From Nesterenkonia sedimenti (GTDB lineage Bacteria > Actinomycetota > Actinomycetes > Actinomycetales > Micrococcaceae), in the NCBI RefSeq assembly GCF_012641515.1, contig NZ_JABAHY010000014.1:395-64394 (forward strand): a stretch of DNA of 64,000 bases, in the 5' to 3' direction. The notes under the pieces were generated by a model. That model was not told where the DNA came from. It saw nothing but the letters and a program-made list of their open reading frames with translations, and made no database searches. Below, piece by piece: positions 18,716 through 26,814 of this stretch. How positions within the stretch are numbered: position 1 is the stretch's first letter; the number at the start of each line of letters is the position of its first letter. Position numbers and translations under genes: made by a program.

Positions 18716-20338
18716 ATGACGGGAGACACTAGTAAGACGGCCTACCTTGTAGCATCCGGAGACTTGCGGGAGTCCGCGAATATTAGCGGATGGTCCGCCC
18801 AGGAAGCTCTGGAGACACTGTTACACGAGGTCTTCGCTGAATATGGGTGGTCACTGGTCCGCGCTAATCCTGTAGATCCCACGACGGGCCATGGGTTTAT
18901 TACAAGCCAACGGATGGGCTTCGACGTGTTCCATGCCATACCCAAGCAGGCTCCAGTTGTTGTGGCTGAGGCAGTCTGGCAGTACTCCCATCATGTGCTC
19001 GGCGGGCTTCGCAGCCACCGTGGCCCGGTCCTCACCGTAGCGAACTTCGTAGGTGACTGGCCAGGATTGGTGGGGTTGTTGGGCCTAAATGCTGGTCTAA
19101 CCAAAATGGGTCGTGACTACTCTACGACCTGGACTGTGGATGGAATAGACGAGTGGTTCCGTAGCTGTATCCAGGACTGGATTTCCACGGGGACTATCCG
19201 ACACGACACTTCACATGTTCGCCCCCTGCGGCAATTGCCCCAGATCCCGGAGGTTGACCTTGGGAAGAAGCTTGCCAGGGAACTCCTCAGCCACAAGGCC
19301 ATCATCGGCGTCTTTGACGAAGGATGCATGGGTATGTACAACGCCATCTTTGATGACGATCTGCTTAACCGTATCGGCATCTATAAGGAGAGGCTCTCCC
19401 AATCAGCCCTTTGGGCGGAGATGCAGCAGGTCGACGACTCAGAAGCAGACGATGTGCAGAAGTGGCTTGAAGATGCGGGCATGAGGTTTTTTCTTGGGAG
19501 CGATGAAAGTACAGAACTGACGAAAAGCCAGCTGCGGTGGCAGCACAAGATGTACATCGCTGCGCTGCGAATTGCGGATGATTTTCAAGTCGATGCGATT
19601 GGAATCCAGTATCAACAGGGGCTGAAGGACTTGGCCCCGGCCTCTGATCTGGCAGAGGGCCTGCTGAATAACGTGCAGCGGCCACCTGTTACCTCGCGGG
19701 ATGGATCGCGAGTTCTGTGGGATGGTCAGGCCCTTCCACATTTTAATGAGGTGGATGAGGGTGCCGCTGTTGATGCCTTGGTGACAAACCGCATTTGGCG
19801 GGCATTGGGGCACGATCCTGCGACCACCCTCCACGATATTCGTTGGGGCGAACAGTACAACGGAGATTTTGTTTGGGTTCTTGAAATCTCCGGGAGCGTT
19901 CCCCCATCCCACTTTGAGAAGGGGTATGCCGAAGCCGAAGGTTGGCGGCAGGATCCAATCTTTTTCCCAGCAGGCGGGTCCACTATAAATGGCGTGTCTA
20001 AACCTGGTGAAATTGTTTGGTCACGGGTGTACGTGGCTAAGGGAAAATTAAATGTTGATATTGGTAGGGCCACAGTCGTAAAGCTTCCCGCAAGTGAGAC
20101 TCGAAGGCGTAAAGAGGCTACAAATCCTGAGTGGCCGATTATGCACGTCGTGTTGCACGGAATAACCAGGAATCAGTTCATGGCGCAACACAAGGCGAAT
20201 CATGTCAGCGTTGCCTACCTGCCCAGCATAGATAGTGCGGATCGGGCTTTGTGGGGGAAGGTCGCCATGTTTGGAGAATTGGGTATTGATGTGAATTTAT
20301 GCGGAGAAATTAAGCTGCCTCAGGAATTTGATGTCTAA
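18716..20338 (+). CDS. L-fucose isomerase-like ketol isomerase
   Basis: A 540-residue protein resembling the fucose/arabinose isomerase superfamily, which interconverts aldoses and ketoses with a divalent metal. The acidic metal-site motif VFDEGCMGMYNAIFDD lies about residue 200, followed by DAIGIQYQQGLKDL and LEISGSVPPSHFEKGY. The C-terminus NHVSVAYLPSIDSADRALWG is also fucose-isomerase-like. Classical FucI is near 590 residues, so this is a shorter, divergent member and its sugar cannot be named. It lies 24 bases after the FGGY kinase and overlaps the regulator gene. A GGATAGAG stretch precedes the ATG. Confidence 0.7.
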   Translation: MTGDTSKTAYLVASGDLRESANISGWSAQEALETLLHEVFAEYGWSLVRANPVDPTTGHGFITSQRMGFDVFHAIPKQAPVVVAEAVWQYSHHVLGGLRSHRGPVLTVANFVGDWPGLVGLLGLNAGLTKMGRDYSTTWTVDGIDEWFRSCIQDWISTGTIRHDTSHVRPLRQLPQIPEVDLGKKLARELLSHKAIIGVFDEGCMGMYNAIFDDDLLNRIGIYKERLSQSALWAEMQQVDDSEADDVQKWLEDAGMRFFLGSDESTELTKSQLRWQHKMYIAALRIADDFQVDAIGIQYQQGLKDLAPASDLAEGLLNNVQRPPVTSRDGSRVLWDGQALPHFNEVDEGAAVDALVTNRIWRALGHDPATTLHDIRWGEQYNGDFVWVLEISGSVPPSHFEKGYAEAEGWRQDPIFFPAGGSTINGVSKPGEIVWSRVYVAKGKLNVDIGRATVVKLPASETRRRKEATNPEWPIMHVVLHGITRNQFMAQHKANHVSVAYLPSIDSADRALWGKVAMFGELGIDVNLCGEIKLPQEFDV

Positions 20339-21281
20339 GATTAGCGATGTTGCCAGACGGGCGAATGTCTCCGTTGCGACAGTTTCTCGAGTCTTGAATG
20401 GGAAGAAGGTGCGTCCGCACTATAAGGCGGCTGTAGAACGTGCTATCGCGGAGCTCGAATATACTCCTAATCGGACAGCGCGTTCATTGCGCAAGAAAAA
20501 TTCTGAGCTTCTCGCTTTAATAATCCCTGACATCGAGAATCCCTTCTTCACTGCTTTAGCGCGGGGAGTTGAAGACGTTGCCCATGAAGCAAATCTCTCA
20601 GTGGTGCTTTGCAATACGGATGAAGAATTAGAGAAGCAAGATAAATATCTGCGCGTCGCAGAAGAGGAAAATGTTGCTGGCGTCATTTTGGCGCCCTGTG
20701 GAAATTCTTCCTACCTCGAGAAATTGGTTTCTAATGGTCTTTCGGTAGTCGGGGTCGATCGAGCACTAGACGAGGTCGACATTGATCAGGTGACGTTTGA
20801 CAACCATGCCCTCGGGAAGGAAGCTGCACTGGCGTTAGTTGAACGCGGATATAAGCGAATCGCTTGCATAACAGGTCCTCAGGGAACTCCTACTGCAGTG
20901 GATCGTGCCAAGGGCTGGGTCGAAGCGTTATCTGGTAGTGAGGCAGAGCTTTTCGGTGATCTGTTGAAGCACACCAATTTCCGTGCTGATGGCGGGGAAA
21001 GTGCAATGCTGGAATTGCTCCGGCATCCCCAACCACCTGACGCAGTCTTGGCGACTAACAATCTCATAGGAGTTGGGGCACTGAGGGGGAGAATATCAAT
21101 GAAGGAGCACGGAATCGGTGTCGCTGTCATTGGAGATCTGCCCTTCATGGCAGAGGGCCTCGATGGGGTCGACTTCGTCAGCCTTAATCCGAAGGAGATG
21201 GGGCTAAAAGCCGCGTCTCTTCTGTTGTCGAGATTACGGGGCGAGAGTAAGTCGCCAGTTCATGTCATACAGCCGATATGA
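20331..21281 (+). CDS. LacI-family transcriptional regulator
   Basis: A 316-residue repressor. The N-terminal helix-turn-helix ISDVARRANVSVATVSRVLN is diagnostic, the hinge helix is in NRTARSLRKKN, and a ribose-binding-like effector domain follows (ALIIPDIENPFFTALARGVE, then VDRALDEVDIDQVTFDN). ATG 20331 is preferred over the upstream TTG because AGGA lies 5 bases before it; the gene overlaps the isomerase stop by 8 bases. It probably controls the divergent sugar operons through the AATCGATT site near 17180. GC content is visibly lower than in genes outside the island. Confidence 0.88.
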   Translation: MSKISDVARRANVSVATVSRVLNGKKVRPHYKAAVERAIAELEYTPNRTARSLRKKNSELLALIIPDIENPFFTALARGVEDVAHEANLSVVLCNTDEELEKQDKYLRVAEEENVAGVILAPCGNSSYLEKLVSNGLSVVGVDRALDEVDIDQVTFDNHALGKEAALALVERGYKRIACITGPQGTPTAVDRAKGWVEALSGSEAELFGDLLKHTNFRADGGESAMLELLRHPQPPDAVLATNNLIGVGALRGRISMKEHGIGVAVIGDLPFMAEGLDGVDFVSLNPKEMGLKAASLLLSRLRGESKSPVHVIQPI

Positions 21282-21337
21282 CTTATTGCTCGGGACTGCC
21301 CGTGGCGGCTCTTATATTTGCCTGATTGAATGAACCT

Positions 21338-22345
21338 ATGAGTTCATCTGCGCAGACTGTGGCCGAAGTTCTTGACCAGGCACCTGTATGGGATGGTCAC
21401 AACGATCTCCCCTGGGCGCTGCGGGAACGGTATGACTACTCCGTGACCAGCTCCGGGCTGGCGGAGGGCAATGCTGACCTGCACACCGATATCCCCTCCC
21501 TGCGGGCAGGTGGGCTCGGTGCCCAGTTCTGGTCGGTCTACGTACCTTCCAGCCTCACCGAGCCGGAGTCCGTGACCGCCACACTGGAGCAGATCGACTG
21601 CGTCTACCGGTTGGTCGAGCAGTTCCCGCAGGACTTTGCGGTGGCTGATTCCGCCGATGGAGTCCGTGCGGCCTGGGATCAGGGCAAGATCGCCTCCCTG
21701 CTCGGTGCCGAGGGCGGGCACTCCATCAATGAGTCCTTAGGCACCCTGCGGATGATGCGCCGACTGGGGGTCACGTACATGACCCTGACCCATAACGACA
21801 ACACCTCTTGGGCGGCCTCGGCCACCGGAGAGCCGGTCAACTACGGACTGACCGCATTCGGCCGCGAAGTGGTCGCAGAGATGAACCGGATCGGCATGCT
21901 GGTCGACCTCTCCCATGTGGCACCGACGACCATGCGCGATGCTCTGGAGGTCTCCACCAAACCGGTGATCTTCTCCCATTCCAGCTGCCAGGCCGTCCAC
22001 GACCACCCCCGGAATGTCCCCGACGACATCCTGGGCCAGCTGGCCACCAACGGGGGCGTGCAGATGGTGACCTTTGTGCCCGGGTTCATCACCGCGGACA
22101 AAGAGAACGCAGGGATCGACGACGTCGTCGCCCACCTCGAACACGCCCGCGAAGTCGCCGGTATTGAGCACATCGGCCTCGGCGGTGACTATGACGGGAT
22201 CCCCGCTGGGCCCAAGGGTCTGGAGCGGGTGGACAGCTACCCCCGGCTGCTGGAGGCGCTGGCGGATAAGGGCTGGTCCAAGGCCGATCTCGCAGCGCTG
22301 ACCAGCGGTAATATCCTCCGCGCCCTGGGCGACGCTCAAAGCTAG
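21338..22345 (+). CDS. Membrane dipeptidase (renal dipeptidase family, M19)
   Basis: A 335-residue zinc dipeptidase that cleaves dipeptides, often with D-residues at the C-side. The N-terminal metal ligands are in [17 protein letters not shown], the bridging Glu in [10 protein letters not shown] and later His ligands in [11 protein letters not shown] and [26 protein letters not shown] near the C-terminus is also conserved. No signal peptide is seen despite the family name, so it is probably cytoplasmic. ATG 21338 is chosen over the TTG at 21326 because it matches the usual start. A -10-like TATATT lies at 21313-21318. Confidence 0.9.
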   Translation: MSSSAQTVAEVLDQAPVWDGHNDLPWALRERYDYSVTSSGLAEGNADLHTDIPSLRAGGLGAQFWSVYVPSSLTEPESVTATLEQIDCVYRLVEQFPQDFAVADSADGVRAAWDQGKIASLLGAEGGHSINESLGTLRMMRRLGVTYMTLTHNDNTSWAASATGEPVNYGLTAFGREVVAEMNRIGMLVDLSHVAPTTMRDALEVSTKPVIFSHSSCQAVHDHPRNVPDDILGQLATNGGVQMVTFVPGFITADKENAGIDDVVAHLEHAREVAGIEHIGLGGDYDGIPAGPKGLERVDSYPRLLEALADKGWSKADLAALTSGNILRALGDAQS

Positions 22346-22349
22346 TCCC

Positions 22350-22374
22350 GGGGCCGGGCACATGTCCCGGCCCC
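22350..22374 (+). terminator. GC-rich terminator hairpin after dipeptidase
   Basis: GGGGCCGGG (22350-22358) pairs perfectly with CCCGGCCCC (22366-22374) around a 7-base loop, 5 bases after the dipeptidase stop. There is no long T tract, as is common in high-GC actinobacteria. Confidence 0.65.
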
Positions 22375-22439
22375 TCTCGGCCGCGTCACCGCGGCCTTCA
22401 CAGCCTAAAGTCGCTGCCTCGCTCCGCTCGCAGCTCACA

Positions 22440-22556
22440 GAAAAGCGGTGGGTCGGAGCCTTCGACACCGGGGGATCCCTTGTGGCGAGGCTTTCAGCGA
22501 AGCCGAAAACTCGCGAAGGAGGAGGTGTCGAGGCGGAGGGGTACCCACCGCTTTTC
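22440..22556. repeat. 117-bp nested palindromic element between convergent genes
   Basis: Outer arms GAAAAGCGGTGGGT (22440-22453) and ACCCACCGCTTTTC (22543-22556) are perfect over 14 bases. A second pair, GCCTTCGACACC (22458-22469) and GGTGTCGAGGC (22524-22534), and a central GGCTT/AAGCC hairpin (22489-22504) are nested inside. The whole could fold into one long cruciform or RNA hairpin. It may be a dispersed palindromic repeat or an elaborate shared terminator. No second copy was noticed in the window. Confidence 0.5.
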
Positions 22557-22584
22557 GACAAGTTTCCCCGCCGCCGGGACCAAC

Positions 22585-23073
22585 TCAGCGCATGTTGATG
22601 AACTGGAGGTCGGCGTCCTCGAAGCCTTTGAGCATGGAGATGACCTCCTGTAGATCATCGCGGGACTTGGAGCTGACCCGCAGCTCATCGCCCTGGATCT
22701 GAGCCTTGACTGACTTCGGGCCCTCATCGCGGATCTGCTTGGAGATCTTCTTGGCGGTGGGCTGGTCGATGCCCTCTTTGATCCGGCCCTCGATCCGGTA
22801 GGTCTTACCGGACTGCTTCGGCTCCGAGGCCTCATAGGACTTCAGGGAGATACCGCGCTTGATCAGCTTGTACTCCAGGACATCATTGGCCGCCTTGACC
22901 CGTTCCTCGGCATTGGCGGTGATCACGATGACCTCGCCCTGCTGTTCCACCGAGGCATCGGTGCCCCGGAAGTCATAGCGCTGGGTGATTTCCTTGGCGG
23001 CCTGGTTCAGGGCGTTGGCAACCTCCTGGGGGTCCACCTTGGAGACAATATCGAACGTCGATTCCTTGGCCAT
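22585..23073 (-). CDS. yajQ: YajQ-family nucleotide-binding protein
   Basis: A 162-residue cytosolic protein. The start [20 protein letters not shown] and the following [13 protein letters not shown] are near-invariant in the YajQ (UPF0234) family. The body shows the two RNP-like halves with [20 protein letters not shown] and [20 protein letters not shown]. Some members bind cyclic di-GMP and act with transcription factors; others are only known to bind nucleotides or RNA. Its function here is therefore open. It is transcribed towards the dipeptidase gene and away from mesX. Confidence 0.92.
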   Translation of the reverse strand: MAKESTFDIVSKVDPQEVANALNQAAKEITQRYDFRGTDASVEQQGEVIVITANAEERVKAANDVLEYKLIKRGISLKSYEASEPKQSGKTYRIEGRIKEGIDQPTAKKISKQIRDEGPKSVKAQIQGDELRVSSKSRDDLQEVISMLKGFEDADLQFINMR

Positions 23074-23160
23074 GGGATTCCTTATAGGTCGTGAGGGGTT
23101 CTATGTCTGTTTATGAAGTCTACTTTCCCGGGCCACGGCCAGCTGTCCTCGTCGTTTATG

Positions 23161-23423
23161 TACACTCAACACAGCAGCGCGCATGCGAAGCCTCGCGCCT
23201 GGCGACGAACTGACCGGGCACCGCTGCGAACACCTGTACACAGCCGTGTGCTCTCAGTGTGTGTTCGCAGATGCGAGGACTCCCTGGGGGCGTGACCCAT
23301 GAAAGGACAGCAGCTCGGTGTCCGGCGCACAGCGTCCGTCTCCGAGTGGTGCACCATGCGTCTTCTCTTTTCTTCACAGCATATTCAGCGTGACGCTGCT
23401 CTGACCGCGGCGGTGTTGCCGCG
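23161..23423 (+). ncRNA. Structured 5' leader of mesX (candidate cis-regulatory RNA)
   Basis: A TACACT -10 box (23161-23166) predicts a transcript with about 250 bases before mesX. CTGCGAACAC (23224-23233) pairs perfectly with GTGTTCGCAG (23261-23270), with an inner ACAC/GTGT helix. A second hairpin CGCGGC (23406-23411) / GCCGCG (23418-23423) ends on the base before the mesX ATG, where it would block initiation. I could not match it to SAM, SAH or cobalamin riboswitch hallmarks. It also contains an upstream ORF coupled to mesX. Confidence 0.5.
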
Positions 23424-23427
23424 ATGA
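23299..23427 (+). CDS. 42-codon upstream ORF translationally coupled to mesX
   Basis: ATG 23299 follows CTGGGGGCG, a fair ribosome-binding site, and the frame runs 42 codons to TGA 23425-23427. That stop overlaps the mesX ATG (23424-23426) as ATGA. The predicted peptide starts MKGQQLGVRRTASVSEWCTM and ends AALTAAVLPR. Ribosomes finishing it would melt the CGCGGC/GCCGCG hairpin that covers the mesX start, so it may act as a coupling or leader peptide. An overlapping ORF from ATG 23271 (38 codons, stop at 23385) is an alternative but does not reach mesX. Confidence 0.5.
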   Translation: MKGQQLGVRRTASVSEWCTMRLLFSSQHIQRDAALTAAVLPR

Positions 23428-24428
23428 TCGGGGTGACATTCTCCATTGAGAAAACTCGCTTCGACGAGACCTACCAGCCCCTCGAGGGCACTCGCCTTAC
23501 CACCAATTTCGCTAACCTCGCTCGTGGTGAGAATCGGCAGCAGAACCTCCGCAGGGCCCTGCGGATGATCGATGACCGGTGCAATGAGCTGGCGTCCCAG
23601 GACAATGAGAACGGGAACCGTTACGGCGTTGACCTCGATATCGTCTCGGTGAACCTTGAACTTGAGGAATCCCAGGGCACAGCCTCTTTCCCGGTGATCG
23701 AGATGCTGCAGACCACCATTGTGGACCGGCGTCTGAACCAGCGGTTCGAAGGAATCGTTGGCAATAACTTCTCCTCCTATGTCCGCGATTTCGACTTCAG
23801 TGTTCTGCTGCCCCAATACGCGAAGAGTGATTCCGGGCTGCCGGAGGACTTCGGCGAACTGCACGGAAATATATTCAAAGGTTTCCTGAGCTCCCAGGCC
23901 TATACCGAGCAGTTCAGCAAACCGCCGGTGATCTGCATCAGTGTCTCCACTAGTAGGACCTACCAGCGCACTGGGTATCAGCATCGGGTGCTGGGGGTGG
24001 AATACCAGCAGGATGAGTTCTCCCTGACGGATCGGTACTTCGCGAAAATGGGTATGCGGGTCCGTTACTTCATGCCGCCCAATAGTGCTGCGCCGCTGGC
24101 CTTCTACTTCCTCGGCGATCTTGTGGAGGACTACACGGATCTGAAGCTGATTGCCACGATCAGCACCATGGAGACCTTCCAGCGGATCTACCGGCCCGAG
24201 ATCTACAATGCGAACACACCGGCGGGGGAGAGCTATCAGCCCACCTTGAAGCATGCCGACTATGCGGCCACTGGGATCGTCTATGACCGGGAGGAACGTT
24301 CCAGGCTCGGTGCGGAGCAGGGCAAATTCGCCCAGGAGAACCTCATCACTCCGCACCGGAACACTCTTGAGCAGTGGTCTGCTCGCTACTCGGACTATCA
24401 CCACCAACTGCAGGGAATCACATCATGA
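23424..24428 (+). CDS. mesX: MesX (DUF1852), partner of the O2-dependent methionine synthase
   Basis: A 334-residue protein of the DUF1852 family. The N-terminus VTFSIEKTRFDETYQPLEGT, then TRLTTNFANLARGENRQQNLRRAL, matches the family closely. Work on folate-independent methionine synthases showed that MesD needs this protein and oxygen for methionine formation; its own chemistry is not settled. The gene is followed directly by mesD with an ATGA overlap, which supports the assignment. Translation probably depends on the upstream ORF and hairpin. ATG 23424 is the only start that preserves the conserved N-terminus. Confidence 0.85.
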   Translation: MIGVTFSIEKTRFDETYQPLEGTRLTTNFANLARGENRQQNLRRALRMIDDRCNELASQDNENGNRYGVDLDIVSVNLELEESQGTASFPVIEMLQTTIVDRRLNQRFEGIVGNNFSSYVRDFDFSVLLPQYAKSDSGLPEDFGELHGNIFKGFLSSQAYTEQFSKPPVICISVSTSRTYQRTGYQHRVLGVEYQQDEFSLTDRYFAKMGMRVRYFMPPNSAAPLAFYFLGDLVEDYTDLKLIATISTMETFQRIYRPEIYNANTPAGESYQPTLKHADYAATGIVYDREERSRLGAEQGKFAQENLITPHRNTLEQWSARYSDYHHQLQGITS

Positions 24429-25453
24429 ACAAGCTGCTCCCCACCACCTCCGCCGGCAGTCTGCCCAAACCGTCCTGGCTGGCCCAGCCCGAGACCCTCT
24501 GGTCGCCCTGGAAGCTTGAGGGTGAGGAACTCACCGAGGCTAAACGGGACGCCTTGCGCCTGGCCCTGGCTGATCAACGGGCCGAGGGCATCGATATCGT
24601 CAGCGACGGCGAACAGACCCGCCAACATTTTGTGACCACCTTCATTGAGAACCTCAACGGTGTGGACTTCGAGAACCGGAAGGTTGTGCGAATCCGCGAC
24701 CGTTACGATGCCTCAGTGCCTGTGGTGGTCGATGACGTCTCCCGGAAGGGACCTGTCTTTGTTGCCGATGCTGAGGTGCTGCGAGCATCCACCGATGCGC
24801 CGATTAAATGGGCACTGCCTGGGCCGATGACCATGATCGACACGCTCTATGACGACCGCTATGGCAGCCGTGAGGAGCTGGCCTGGGTATTCGCGGAGAT
24901 CCTTAACCAGGAGGCCAAGGAACTGGCCGCTGCCGGGGTAAACATCATCCAGTTCGACGAGCCTGCTTTCAACGTCTTCTTCGACGATGTGAAGAACTGG
25001 GGTGTAGCCGCCCTGGAACGGGCAGCCGAAGGGCTCAGCTGCGAAACCGCTGTGCATATCTGCTACGGCTACGGTATTGAGGCCAATAACAACTGGAAGA
25101 AGACTCTGGGCTCGGAGTGGCGCCAATATGAGGAGACCTTCCCCAAACTCCGCCAGTCCAGCATTGACATCATCTCCCTGGAGTGCCACAACTCCCGGGT
25201 GCCGGTGGATCTCCTGGAACTGGTGCGCGGGAAGAAGCTGATGGTCGGGGCCATCGATGTGGCCAGTACCGACGTGGAGACTCCGGAGGAGGTCGCTGCG
25301 ACTCTGCGCAAGGCCCTGCAGTTCGTCGACGCTGAGAATCTCTGGCCCTCCACCAACTGCGGTATGGCGCCCCTGCCGCGGCACGTGGCCCGTGCCAAGC
25401 TCGGAGCATTGAGCGCCGGCGCGGAAATCGTTCGCAACGAATTTTCTTCCTGA
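24425..25453 (+). CDS. mesD: MesD, core folate-independent methionine synthase
   Basis: A 342-residue enzyme homologous to the C-terminal catalytic half of MetE but lacking the N-terminal half that binds polyglutamyl folate. The zinc and homocysteine-site motifs are recognisable: IIQFDEPAFNVF, AVHICYGYG (His and Cys ligands) and PSTNCGMAPLPR (last Cys). MesD makes methionine from homocysteine with an unknown methyl donor and requires MesX. The start chosen is ATG 24425, overlapping the mesX stop as ATGA; the reading frame extends further upstream but only inside mesX. A MetE-like gene follows after 32 bases. Confidence 0.85.
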   Translation: MNKLLPTTSAGSLPKPSWLAQPETLWSPWKLEGEELTEAKRDALRLALADQRAEGIDIVSDGEQTRQHFVTTFIENLNGVDFENRKVVRIRDRYDASVPVVVDDVSRKGPVFVADAEVLRASTDAPIKWALPGPMTMIDTLYDDRYGSREELAWVFAEILNQEAKELAAAGVNIIQFDEPAFNVFFDDVKNWGVAALERAAEGLSCETAVHICYGYGIEANNNWKKTLGSEWRQYEETFPKLRQSSIDIISLECHNSRVPVDLLELVRGKKLMVGAIDVASTDVETPEEVAATLRKALQFVDAENLWPSTNCGMAPLPRHVARAKLGALSAGAEIVRNEFSS

Positions 25454-25485
25454 AATCCCGGACCGACGAAAGGACAGCAGTCCGC

Positions 25486-26724
25486 ATGCCTGCAAACTCT
25501 CAAGATCCCACACAGCAGATTCTGGTTTCGCACGCCGGTTCCCTGCCCCGTACCCCCGAACTCATCGAGGCCAACGCCGCCCGCGAGTTCGAAGAGGACG
25601 GGCTGACCCTGAAGCGCACTGAGGAGTTCGACCGGCTCCTCTCCGGTGCAGTCAACGACCTCGTAGCCCGCCAGAAGGCACTGGGCGTGACCGTCCCCGG
25701 CGACGGCGAGTTCGGTAAGGCTATGAGCCAGGGTGTGGACTACGGGGCCTGGTGGTCCTACATCTTCCAGCGGGTCGAAGGACTCGAAGTCACCGGTGAG
25801 GACATCTTCACCCAGCCCAATGTGGAGTCCTCCCCCGGGAATGTGCAGCTGACCAGCTTCCCCAACCGCCGTGACTGGGTGAAGTTCCACGAGGCCTATA
25901 ACGACCCCACCACCGGCATCGGCACCGGCTCCACCGCCACCCCCTTCCCCGCCACTGTGGGCGAGCTGAAGTACAAGGGCCAGGATCAGATCGCCTCCGA
26001 TGTGAAGAACTTCCGGGCAGCCCTCGACGCCGCAGGTCTCGAGACCGGATTCATCACATCCCTGTCCCCGGGCTCGGGCGCGCGTATCGCCGACCGGCAC
26101 TACGGTGACGAGGAAGCGCATATCTACGCCTGGGCCGATGTGCTGCGCGAGGAGTACAAGGCAGTTATCGACGCCGGCCTCATCCTGCAGATCGATGACC
26201 CCTCCATCGCCGAGAACTGGGACCAGATCACCCCTGAGCCCTCCGTGGAGGACTATCGGAAGTTCACCCAGATCCGCATCGATGCGCTGAACTACGCCCT
26301 GCGCGACCTCCCCGAGGAGCAGATCCGGTTCCACCTCTGCTGGGGCTCCTGGCACGGTCCGCACACCACCGATATCGAGTTCAAGCACATCGTGGATCTC
26401 ATGCTGCAGATCAACGCGAAGTACTACTCCTTCGAGGCCGCCAATGTGCGCCACGAGCACGAGTACACCGTCTGGGACGACGTGAAGCTGCCCGAGGGCA
26501 AGGTCATCGTCCCCGGCATCGTCTCCCACGCCACCAATGTGGTCGAGCACCCCGAGCTGGTGGCCCAGCGGATCGTGCGGTTTGCCGAGCGGGTCGGCAA
26601 GGAGAACATCATCGCCTCCACCGACTGCGGCCTGGGCGGACGCATCCACCCGCAGATTGCCGATGCGAAGCTCGAGACCCTGGGCAAGGGCGCGGCTATC
26701 GCAACAGAGCAGCTGTGGAAGTAA
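25486..26724 (+). CDS. MetE C-domain-like protein (cobalamin-independent methionine synthase II family)
   Basis: A 412-residue protein with the single MetE catalytic barrel. It begins with QQILVSHAGSLPRTPELIEAN and has the RFHLCWGSWHGPH motif (His/Cys position), EAANVRHEHEY and IASTDCGLGGR (Cys ligand). This subgroup is common beside methionine genes but its methyl donor and acceptor are usually unassigned; epoxyalkane-CoM-transferase-like proteins are relatives. The ribosome site GAAAGGACAGCAG before ATG 25486 is repeated almost exactly in the mesX leader at 23301. Co-transcription with mesXD is likely. Confidence 0.75.
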   Translation: MPANSQDPTQQILVSHAGSLPRTPELIEANAAREFEEDGLTLKRTEEFDRLLSGAVNDLVARQKALGVTVPGDGEFGKAMSQGVDYGAWWSYIFQRVEGLEVTGEDIFTQPNVESSPGNVQLTSFPNRRDWVKFHEAYNDPTTGIGTGSTATPFPATVGELKYKGQDQIASDVKNFRAALDAAGLETGFITSLSPGSGARIADRHYGDEEAHIYAWADVLREEYKAVIDAGLILQIDDPSIAENWDQITPEPSVEDYRKFTQIRIDALNYALRDLPEEQIRFHLCWGSWHGPHTTDIEFKHIVDLMLQINAKYYSFEAANVRHEHEYTVWDDVKLPEGKVIVPGIVSHATNVVEHPELVAQRIVRFAERVGKENIIASTDCGLGGRIHPQIADAKLETLGKGAAIATEQLWK

Positions 26725-26742
26725 TCCACTCCCGCTGAAACT

Positions 26743-26791
26743 AAAGGCGGCCCGTGACCCCGATACATCTCGGAGGTCACGGGCCGCTTTT
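26743..26791. terminator. Bidirectional terminator
   Basis: CGGCCCGTGACC (26748-26759) pairs perfectly with GGTCACGGGCCG (26775-26786), flanked by AAAG on the left and CTTTT on the right. It separates the plus-strand methionine genes from the minus-strand cysteine-synthase-like gene and can end both. Confidence 0.85.
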
Positions 26792-26814
26792 GGTCTCTAG
26801 GGGGTCACCGGTGA

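Noticed and set aside
23271-23385. Alternative upstream ORF (ATG 23271) in the mesX leader
   Set aside because: It ends before mesX and lacks the overlap that the ORF from 23299 has; kept only as an alternative.
25069-26649. A 526-codon minus-strand ORF
   Set aside because: It lies antisense to mesD and the MetE-like gene and has a Gly/His/Leu-rich composition without domain features; the plus-strand proteins are clearly real.
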